Position numbers and translations under genes: made by a program. This document shows, in pieces, positions 1-6,166 of a DNA stretch of 6,166 nucleotides (position 1 is its first letter; each line of letters opens with the position of its first letter). This DNA comes from VBAS01 sp035764525 (GTDB lineage: Bacteria; Bacteroidota; Bacteroidia; Chitinophagales; Chitinophagaceae). The notes below the pieces were generated by a model, which did no database searches, was not told the origin of the DNA, and worked only from the letters and a program-made list of their open reading frames with translations. The stretch covers positions 1-6,166 of the forward strand of contig DASTZB010000362.1 of assembly GCA_035764525.1 (NCBI GenBank), in the 5' to 3' direction.

Positions 1-759
1 CCGCATTATGATTTTTCAAAGGTATTTACTGATAAACTTGATCTGAAGATCAAAGAGATCTCGGGAATAGTATGGGATAATCAAAATGATGAATTTATTG
101 CCCATAATGATGAGAAGGGAATTATTTATTACCTGGACCGGGATACAAAAGGAATAAAAAGAGAATTTGTTTTTAGCGAAACAAAAGGAGACTATGAAGA
201 CATTGCTATGGCAAAAAAAGATATTTATGTATTACGAAGCGATGGTAAATTATTCAGAATAGTTACGGACAGCACCGGCAAGCAAAATACATTTGATGCA
301 GGCCAGTTGCAATCATCAGGGAAAAATGATTTTGAAACATTATATTATGATCCGGAAAGAAGAGCATTAGTAATGCTTTGTAAAAATTGCAGCACCGATG
401 ATAAGAAAGTTGTAAGTGCTTACGCGTATTACCCGGATTCTATCGGGTTTGATAATAAGCCACTTTTTACAATAGATGTAAAAAAAATAGATTCATTGTC
501 TCCAAGACCTACATCAAGATTTCAACCATCTGCTGCAAGAATACACCCGGTACTTAAAAAACTTTTCATTCTTTCTTCTGCAAGCAATCAATTAGTAGTA
601 ACAGACCTTGAAGGAAATGTTGAAAATGTTTATATGCTGGCATTAAAATTATTTCCCCAGGCAGAAGGATTGACTTTTAAAACCAATGGCGATATGTATA
701 TTTCAAATGAAGCAGTAAGTTCCAAAGCAGAATTATTGAAATTTACTTATATACAATAG
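1..759 (+). CDS. SdiA-regulated-type beta-propeller protein, 5'-truncated by window edge
   Basis: The frame is open from the first base and ends at TAG (757-759), giving 252 visible residues. The ATG at 208 is internal, because conserved sequence continues upstream of it. Visible-residue motifs match the SdiA-regulated (YjiK-like) family: EISGI (19-23), HNDEKG (35-40), GDYEDIA (63-69), NDFETLYYDP (109-118), FQPSAARIHP (174-183) and PQAEGLTF followed by a G-D-M-Y-I-S-N-E strand (219-237). These are recurring strands of a beta-propeller of roughly 280-300 residues, so only a short N-terminus, probably an export signal or lipoprotein signal, seems to be missing. Family members are thought to be exported or envelope proteins and have no established enzymatic activity. 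One CxxC (CKNC, 127-130) is present without other metal-site evidence. The gene converges on the PAP2 gene with 12 bp between the stops, so it is probably not functionally linked to it. The family call is from recalled motifs; the exact role is unknown. Confidence 0.82.
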   Translation, partial: PHYDFSKVFTDKLDLKIKEISGIVWDNQNDEFIAHNDEKGIIYYLDRDTKGIKREFVFSETKGDYEDIAMAKKDIYVLRSDGKLFRIVTDSTGKQNTFDAGQLQSSGKNDFETLYYDPERRALVMLCKNCSTDDKKVVSAYAYYPDSIGFDNKPLFTIDVKKIDSLSPRPTSRFQPSAARIHPVLKKLFILSSASNQLVVTDLEGNVENVYMLALKLFPQAEGLTFKTNGDMYISNEAVSSKAELLKFTYIQ

Positions 760-771
760 CAAATGATAATT

Positions 772-1479
772 TTATTTCTCTAAACCTTCATCCTTCAATG
801 CCCTTCTAGCAATATATTTTTTCTCGATGCGGTGAATGATATTAAGCGATAACACCAGCCAGATAAAACCAACAGCGATCCCTGCGATCACATCGCTTGC
901 ATAATGAACTCTTAAATATATTCTGCTAAAGCTGATAAGAAGAATAAATAGTACAAAGAAGATAGTCAATACTATTTTCAGCCATTTTTGTTTTACTTCA
1001 TGCCAAATAACGAAGATGACAAGTCCATAGAATACGACACCGATCAATGCATGCCCGCTCGGGAAACTATAACCATCCACTTTTTCAATTACAGGGATAT
1101 CAGGTCTTGCACGTTGAAAATAAAATTTCAAAATAAATTTTAATAAAAGACTGCTCAGTGCTAATGCCGCGATGCGAATGGCAAACCATCTTTTTTTCTT
1201 ATAAATAAAATAGCTGATCAAAAAAATATTCAGTGGTATCAGCGCATCATGTTTGCCAAAGAAGGTAATAAAATTCATGAAGCGGGTACGGTCCGGAGTA
1301 ATGTAAGGACGTAATGCAGCGAAAACATCATCGTCAAAAACAAAATTTTTCAGCACAAATATTTCACGGGCGGCAAAAATAAAAACGATCAACGCTAAAA
1401 GCATCAGCAATACAACTAAAAACTCAATTGTAAAAATTGAAAGCCAGGTCTGTCTTTTTTTTATCTCCGTTGTACCCAT
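772..1479 (-). CDS. PAP2-family membrane phosphatase (phosphatidic acid phosphatase type 2)
   Basis: This 235-residue integral membrane phosphatase carries the full PAP2 catalytic signature: KX6RP at K118-R125-P126, PSGH at 140-143, and SRX5HX3D at S185-R186, H192 and D196. About six hydrophobic segments are visible, near 14-37, 82-94, 97-115, 145-160, 168-186 and 197-215. In this family the second signature His (H192, with D196) forms the phospho-enzyme and the PSGH His acts as general acid, on the periplasmic face of the inner membrane. Substrates are lipid phosphates such as undecaprenyl pyrophosphate, phosphatidate, phosphatidylglycerophosphate or lipid A phosphate; the sequence does not say which. 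The ATG at 1477-1479 follows the cyclase stop by 14 bp (TTGGTATTGCCTGT, no evident Shine-Dalgarno), which suggests co-transcription with the cyclase. Length and motifs are those of an intact enzyme. The C-terminal end is basic and presumably cytoplasmic. Family confidence is high; substrate is unassigned. Confidence 0.95.
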   Translation of the reverse strand: MGTTEIKKRQTWLSIFTIEFLVVLLMLLALIVFIFAAREIFVLKNFVFDDDVFAALRPYITPDRTRFMNFITFFGKHDALIPLNIFLISYFIYKKKRWFAIRIAALALSSLLLKFILKFYFQRARPDIPVIEKVDGYSFPSGHALIGVVFYGLVIFVIWHEVKQKWLKIVLTIFFVLFILLISFSRIYLRVHYASDVIAGIAVGFIWLVLSLNIIHRIEKKYIARRALKDEGLEK

Positions 1480-1493
1480 ACAGGCAATACCAA

Positions 1494-2594
1494 TTAGATT
1501 TTTAAAGCAAATAATTCAAGATTTTCATTTTTACCTTTCAGGTCTACTTCTCCCATACTTTCACTTTGCCAATCTTTCATTTCAAGTATATCAATAATAT
1601 CTTTTGACACCAAAAATTTTTGATTCAGATCCGTACAGGCACTCCGTATTCTTGATGCGGTGTTAATAGTATTGCCACTCATTACCAATTCTTTTTTTGA
1701 AATACCTACCTGTCCGACAGTGACAGTGCCCATATGCATACCTGCCTTATATTCTGGAACGATATCATAGTTCCGCATAAAAACATCGGTGTTTATATTT
1801 AGTATTTTCCTTGATTCAATTAAAGAGTTGATCGCCTTTTTTGCATTTGCTTTTGAACTGGGCCACCAGGCAACAATTTCATCTCCCACATACTGATAAA
1901 CCCGTCCATCATGTTCCATAATGCCAGCGGAAATGCAAAAAATAAAATCACGGATGAACTCGAAATAGTTATTCCCCAATTTTTCTGCTATAGGCGTCGA
2001 ATTACGCAGATCTATAAAAACAATTATTCTTGATTCTTCCCGTGGTCGCAAATATTTTCCCAGGAAAATTGCTAAAAAAACACCGGGTGAATATTTCTCA
2101 TTTACTTCGATAGCCAATTGTGTCCATATATATAAAACGGTCCACTCAGCCATTTTTGGTATTATCCATTGTGTTCTAAAAGTGTTTTGCAGAAATCTAT
2201 CTAACGCTACATCTAAAGATCGATGCCTTATTATTAACTCAAAAGATATATAGATCAAAAAACTCATGATTAGGCCAGCTGCTATAAGGATCAGGGTTTT
2301 GAGAACAAAATGGAGCCAGGGCGAGTAACCTCTAAAAAATCTTCTCAATACAGAGATAAGCAGGAAGCCAATAATAAAACTTACCAATAATACATTCAAT
2401 TCACGCAGCAGGATCGCCTTGAAAGTATTCGAACCAGGTTCCTGGTACTTAAATAAAAATGAGTCGGTGCTCATTTGTATAAGGAAAAGGATAAAGTCGG
2501 CAAGTGTCCAGCTTAATGCAATAATTATGATAATGGGTAATCTTCGTTTATTTACTACCGATCCGCTTGGCACTATTAATTTTGTAAGACTCAT
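1494..2594 (-). CDS. Membrane-anchored class III adenylate/guanylate cyclase domain protein
   Basis: This 366-residue protein has an N-terminal membrane part with hydrophobic segments near 19-40, 60-82 and 93-119 and a weaker fourth near 148-164. A GKYLRPREESRI linker (179-190) leads into one class III nucleotide cyclase catalytic domain (about 188-366), predicted cytoplasmic. The two metal-binding aspartates are present: D195 in FIDLRNST and D238 in YVGDE. So are the AGMHMGTVTVGQVG segment (284-297) and the transition-state pair N311 and R315 (GNTINTASR). It should therefore be active as a homodimer, cyclising a nucleoside triphosphate. The usual adenine-recognition Lys is Gln (Q234), and the usual Asp/Thr three residues before the G of GNTIN is Val (V304). 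I recall this YQYVGDE pattern as typical of a Bacteroidota cyclase subgroup, so it is probably a family trait and not decay. ATP or GTP specificity is open. The ATG at 2592-2594 gives a complete first helix; no Shine-Dalgarno is evident. It lies 72 bp downstream of the large metallophosphoesterase gene and 14 bp upstream of the PAP2 gene. Confidence 0.93.
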   Translation of the reverse strand: MSLTKLIVPSGSVVNKRRLPIIIIIALSWTLADFILFLIQMSTDSFLFKYQEPGSNTFKAILLRELNVLLVSFIIGFLLISVLRRFFRGYSPWLHFVLKTLILIAAGLIMSFLIYISFELIIRHRSLDVALDRFLQNTFRTQWIIPKMAEWTVLYIWTQLAIEVNEKYSPGVFLAIFLGKYLRPREESRIIVFIDLRNSTPIAEKLGNNYFEFIRDFIFCISAGIMEHDGRVYQYVGDEIVAWWPSSKANAKKAINSLIESRKILNINTDVFMRNYDIVPEYKAGMHMGTVTVGQVGISKKELVMSGNTINTASRIRSACTDLNQKFLVSKDIIDILEMKDWQSESMGEVDLKGKNENLELFALKI

Positions 2595-2666
2595 GAGTGG
2601 TATCTAGCAACTATTCTGCCACCAACCTCTTTTGGCTTGTTTTAAAAGATTTGCTATCCCTCGTAT

Positions 2667-5600
2667 TTAATAACTGAGGTTTATTTTAGTTCCCAAAACA
2701 AAATTGAACATATTTTCATTGCCTGTGAAACCAACGGAACCGGAGATCATGAATTTGTTAAAAGGAATGAAGTAAAATCCTCCACCATATGCTTTACGCC
2801 ATACTTTGGAATTTTCCCCATCCAGCCAAACACGTCCAATATCAAAGAAACCAGTAAGACCAACAGGTCCGGGAATAAGATAAGATTTCAAGTTGAAAAG
2901 CCTGTACCTTAATTCCGTACTTCCATATAAAGTTGATTTGCCAACATACCTGTTAGCCCGAAAGCCGTGTAAATTATTGTTACCAATAGCCACTGCCTGG
3001 AAGAATTCAAATGATTTATTAAATATCCGGCTGCCGCCAAATGAAACAACTCCAATCAATTTTGCAGGATCACTCAAGCTTGCATAAATCGTCATATCGG
3101 AGCTGATCTTTGTAAATGGATTGCTGGTTTTTGTAAGTCCAGCCACAGAAAGAAGTTCATTTTCCCAGTGTACACCGCGGGTTGGAAATACTTCATTATT
3201 CTTATTATCAAAATACATAGCCAGCTTAGCGCCTAAATATGTTTTATCAGAATAGATGTGGTTTGAATCAATTGTGAAAGGTTTGCCCAATATCCTGTCA
3301 ACATTATCTGCATACTTATTCGAATAATAGTAGAAATATGGTCCCGCCATTAACTGAAGTCTTTCAAAAATGCGTTGGCGAAATAATACCTGGAATTCAA
3401 CTGCTTTGAACTGAGTCCTGTAAAAATCATAGTTTTTATGGTCTTCAATCTTTGTTGTGTTACCAAATCCAAAAAAATTATTCACTTCGGGTAATCCTAG
3501 TTTACCTTTTAAAAGAAGATCAATGTTATGGGTGATGTGATTGATCTCTCCATCATATTTGAACCGGTAACTTCCTGTATTGAAGGAATGATAGACGCCG
3601 AATTTATGATCGGTAGCATATGGATCGTTTCTAAAACCATAGGTTCGTTTTGAAAATCCTGCTCCCACTATGAAGCCATCATCCGAATTAGCGCCGATCT
3701 GAATTCGCGGAAATTCACTTGTATTATATTTAAAACCAAGTATGCTATAAGAATTAACAGGAGGATCTTTTGAAAAACGATTTTTAGTATGACTTTGATG
3801 CTGAATGTAATTGCCTTCGACATTCATATCATAGATCAGGTTCTCGACATTACCACGTATATTAAATGTATCATTTCCTCTACCACCGATGATGCGCAAC
3901 TTGATCCTTGATTTGGCATTTTCATCAATATCAAAAACGTCATCATCACCCAAGCCATAGAGGCGGATCTCATGGGTAGTTGATGGTTCAAATATCCTGT
4001 CATACATCAAAAAGCTTGTATCGTTTCCTGCCTCCCTTCCATACATTCGTACCTGCAGCCCATTGCCATTATTACTTACTTTAAAATACTCTTTTTGATT
4101 ACTCCCAACTACGTTCACGTCTTTTGAAATGAAACGATAGTAAGTTATTCCCGCTTTTGTCAATTCATTTCTCCGGCTTATAAGTTTATCTTCAATCGTT
4201 TTTCCATCCATCGGGTAAATTTCTTTCGGCAATTTTTTTACTGCTTTTGTTATTACACTATCAGTAAGCTCCTGTTGTACCTTAGCAATTGTTTTTTTCC
4301 ATTCATTTTCATCAAGGTCAGTAAGAAATAACCTGTCAAAATCTCTTGCAGTATAATTAAACCAGTTTACCTGTGGAATATCTTTTCTGAAACCTACAAG
4401 AAATGGTAAAAGGTTTTTACTGCTTCTCTTTAATAACAGCCCATCAGAATAAAAATAAGCCTGGTCCCTGTCACGTGGGATTGGAAAATATAATTTTCCT
4501 TTTCCGGTATCAGTGGTTGCCCATTTCCATTGATCCATATTACGATCAAAATCCCCGATGATTATATCCAGCAATCTTGCCCTTAACACTGCAAACTGAT
4601 CAGCTCTATGATCATTTTCTTCGAGCAGATGATTAAAAACCTTTGCAGTACTTTTTGTTTCGGATGCTTCAAAGGACGCATCTCTTTCTTCCAACATGCA
4701 AACAGTATTTGCAAAATAGGGACGGTAAAATCCAAGATTGGGATCATCAGGTACAAAAAATAATTCCGGGTGAGGAACTTCAATGTGCAGTGCCTTTGCT
4801 AATTCCGGAATAGTAAGCGCCGCATAGGGATGCGATGCGGAGTTAAAATCTTTGACAAGATCCGGGGATATAGTACCTCTGAATTCTGGAGGTAAAGCTC
4901 CGGTTGGAATTTTATCAACCTGGCGTAAGACCCAATCTTTTCCATTTTTATCTTTCAAGCGTAATGATCTTGTTTGCACACTACCACCTAATCCTTTCAT
5001 ATCAAAACCACCTTTTTCTTTTTTGATATTAAAAACTTTCATGTTTACCGGGGTTGACCATTCCGGTCGATAGTTCTGGCCAAGAATAGTTTTTCTAAAA
5101 CCTTTGATCGGTGGGTGTTTATCACTTGCAGAAATCGTAAACGTATCCTTGTATTGCACGTTTGGAACATTCACTTCACGTTTAGCAGAATCCCCCGTTG
5201 GTTCGGGAATAGAAGAGAAATTAAATAATGTTGTGCCAAAAGAATTTCTTACAGAATCAGTAACTGTATAAAATGAAACAGTCACATTTTTATTTGTCGA
5301 TACTTCCATTACTGCAAATCCCCTTACTTGATCTGCATACAAGCTATTCTTCGCTTTCGAAACCCTATTTGTCTTAGAACCGCCGCCACTCACTATATAA
5401 TTATAACTACTATCCCGTATCATTTGCAAACCATGATCATGTCCTGCTACAAAGACAACATGCGGATTCGATCTTACCGCATCTGTTACCTTGTTTATCA
5501 TGTTTGCATAATTGGGATGAGTGAGATCCTGCGGTGTACCGAATACACTTCTTGTTATTGGATAAATAGATCCAATAACCGGTAATGGTATCCAAAGTTT

Positions 5601-6166
5601 AGGGTTTATATCAGTAAATGGGAAAATATGATGCTTTAATTGAAAGAAGCCACCATGCACACTATTACTTTTAAATGGATGATGGCAGGCAAGCAACACC
5701 AATTTTTTTGAATTGCGGGTAACAATGTCCTCGATCTGTGTTGTGAGTTCATCAGGGGTTTTGCAATCGCAATCAGATTCAATGCCCGGTTTATCATAAG
5801 AGTGTATCCACCACTGGCTATCAAAAATTACCACTGTCACATCATCTCCAAGACTTATTTCTACAGGGCCTGGGCAACCATCTTTAGGATAGAACTGAAC
5901 GTTGGGCTTATTTAATATATCTACATATACCTGTTCACGAATTATAGTTTCGTAGCCATCTCTTGCTCCATTGTTCCAATCATGATTGCCAGGGATCATG
6001 ATCACACGGGCTTGTGTACCTTCCACAACAGATAACTGAGAATCTAAGACTGCTTTGGCTGCCTGGTATTGCGCAGATTGATCATCGGGAAGACCACTAT
6101 CATATAAATTATCGCCAAGAAAAAACACAGTGGTTTTTTTATCAAGTTTGATAAATTGCTTTATAG
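2667..6166 (-). CDS. Metallophosphoesterase fused to kinase-like region and outer-membrane beta-barrel, 5'-truncated
   Basis: At least 1165 codons are visible and the frame stays open through the window edge. Residues here are numbered from the GTG codon at 6128, which is internal: IKQFIKLDKKTT precedes it in frame. Residues 1-300 are a calcineurin-like metallophosphoesterase with GDN (5-7), GNHDW (47-51), CHHP (148-151) and GHDH (229-232). The first metal motif (DxH) and any signal peptide must lie outside the window. A DCDCKT segment (119-124) and C85 could form disulfides. Residues 375-590 resemble an atypical kinase fold: WVLRQVDK (399-406), GDFDRNMDQW (525-534) and PRDRDQAYF (551-559). 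Two RTX-like nonapeptides follow, GLGDDDVFD (725-733) and GGRGNDTFN (748-756). Residues from about 795 to 1153 form an Omp85/surface-antigen-type barrel with FPTRGVHWE (981-989), LHGFRANRY (1053-1061), FFDIGRVW (1094-1101) and an aromatic last residue (Y1153). It is inferred to be an outer-membrane-anchored phosphoesterase with unknown substrate. It leads a three-gene leftward run. Metallophosphoesterase and barrel calls are firm; the kinase-like call is tentative. Confidence 0.92.
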   Translation of the reverse strand, partial: IKQFIKLDKKTTVFFLGDNLYDSGLPDDQSAQYQAAKAVLDSQLSVVEGTQARVIMIPGNHDWNNGARDGYETIIREQVYVDILNKPNVQFYPKDGCPGPVEISLGDDVTVVIFDSQWWIHSYDKPGIESDCDCKTPDELTTQIEDIVTRNSKKLVLLACHHPFKSNSVHGGFFQLKHHIFPFTDINPKLWIPLPVIGSIYPITRSVFGTPQDLTHPNYANMINKVTDAVRSNPHVVFVAGHDHGLQMIRDSSYNYIVSGGGSKTNRVSKAKNSLYADQVRGFAVMEVSTNKNVTVSFYTVTDSVRNSFGTTLFNFSSIPEPTGDSAKREVNVPNVQYKDTFTISASDKHPPIKGFRKTILGQNYRPEWSTPVNMKVFNIKKEKGGFDMKGLGGSVQTRSLRLKDKNGKDWVLRQVDKIPTGALPPEFRGTISPDLVKDFNSASHPYAALTIPELAKALHIEVPHPELFFVPDDPNLGFYRPYFANTVCMLEERDASFEASETKSTAKVFNHLLEENDHRADQFAVLRARLLDIIIGDFDRNMDQWKWATTDTGKGKLYFPIPRDRDQAYFYSDGLLLKRSSKNLLPFLVGFRKDIPQVNWFNYTARDFDRLFLTDLDENEWKKTIAKVQQELTDSVITKAVKKLPKEIYPMDGKTIEDKLISRRNELTKAGITYYRFISKDVNVVGSNQKEYFKVSNNGNGLQVRMYGREAGNDTSFLMYDRIFEPSTTHEIRLYGLGDDDVFDIDENAKSRIKLRIIGGRGNDTFNIRGNVENLIYDMNVEGNYIQHQSHTKNRFSKDPPVNSYSILGFKYNTSEFPRIQIGANSDDGFIVGAGFSKRTYGFRNDPYATDHKFGVYHSFNTGSYRFKYDGEINHITHNIDLLLKGKLGLPEVNNFFGFGNTTKIEDHKNYDFYRTQFKAVEFQVLFRQRIFERLQLMAGPYFYYYSNKYADNVDRILGKPFTIDSNHIYSDKTYLGAKLAMYFDNKNNEVFPTRGVHWENELLSVAGLTKTSNPFTKISSDMTIYASLSDPAKLIGVVSFGGSRIFNKSFEFFQAVAIGNNNLHGFRANRYVGKSTLYGSTELRYRLFNLKSYLIPGPVGLTGFFDIGRVWLDGENSKVWRKAYGGGFYFIPFNKFMISGSVGFTGNENMFNFVLGTKINLSY

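Noticed and set aside
208..210. ATG as the start of the SdiA-regulated-type gene
   Set aside because: The upstream 69 codons are in frame, have no stop, and carry the family motifs EISGI, HNDEKG and GDYEDIA, so the gene begins outside the window.
740..800. Shared bidirectional terminator between the two convergent genes
   Set aside because: The region is AT-rich but shows no stable GC-containing stem-loop followed by a T-tract on either strand.
1455..1462. A8 tract (on the coding strand) in codons 6-9 of the PAP2 gene as a phase-variation switch
   Set aside because: Eight adenines encoding Ile-Lys-Lys-Arg are common in AT-rich genomes; the frame is intact and nothing else suggests slippage-based regulation.
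2605..2656. Inverted repeat TAGCAA / TTGCTA in the gap between the large gene and the cyclase
   Set aside because: The arms are only 6 bp and lie 40 bp apart, which is expected by chance in AT-rich DNA. The same gap has a 4-bp CCAA/TTGG stem but no T-tract, and I found no convincing Bacteroidota TTTG / TAnnTTTG promoter pair.
4852..5585. Plus-strand open frames (4852-5073, 5328-5585) opposite the large gene, and similar short ones at 2419-2607 and 2893-3087
   Set aside because: They lie antisense to well-supported conserved coding sequence, have no recognisable domains and show the skewed composition of shadow frames.
4583..5824. Minus-strand short frames at 4583-4783 and 5636-5824
   Set aside because: They are out-of-frame overlaps fully inside the metallophosphoesterase-barrel gene, without motifs or plausible translation signals.
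6126..6128. GTG as the start codon of the large metallophosphoesterase gene
   Set aside because: The same frame remains open to the window edge and encodes IKQFIKLDKKTT directly before VFFLGDN, the expected strand leading into the GD motif. A start here would remove the first metal-binding motif and the export signal.

Overview
The window looks like chromosomal DNA from a member of the Bacteroidota, tentatively a Chitinophagaceae-like relative. The reasons are its AT-rich composition, start codons without clear Shine-Dalgarno sequences, and three protein architectures I know mainly from that phylum: a metallophosphoesterase fused to an outer-membrane barrel, a membrane cyclase with the GKY..PREE / YQYVGDE signature, and an SdiA-regulated-type beta-propeller. 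The genus assignment is an inference. I see no RNA genes, insertion sequences, CRISPR arrays or phage genes.

Layout: four protein genes fill almost all of the window. At the left edge (1-759, + strand) is the 3' part of an SdiA-regulated-type propeller protein; its start lies outside the window. It converges, across only 12 bp, with three genes that all run leftward. In transcription order these are a very large gene (6166 to 2667, its 5' end cut by the window edge), a membrane-anchored class III nucleotide cyclase (2594 to 1494) and a PAP2-family phosphatase (1479 to 772). The gaps are 72 bp and 14 bp, so the cyclase and phosphatase are very probably co-transcribed and the large gene may belong to the same transcript.

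The large gene is the most interesting item. Its visible 1165 codons encode, in order, a calcineurin-like metallophosphoesterase, a middle region whose motifs resemble the atypical kinase fold of HipA/CotH-type proteins, two RTX-like glycine/aspartate nonapeptides, and a C-terminal Omp85/surface-antigen-type beta-barrel. This predicts a cell-surface or periplasmic phosphoester enzyme anchored in the outer membrane.

How the genes work together is not known. A cautious reading is that the leftward cluster combines phosphate-ester chemistry at the envelope (metallophosphoesterase-barrel and PAP2 lipid phosphatase) with a membrane cyclase that makes a cyclic nucleotide signal. The cyclase belongs to a subgroup whose base-recognition residues are not the textbook adenylate pair, so its product should not be assumed to be cAMP.
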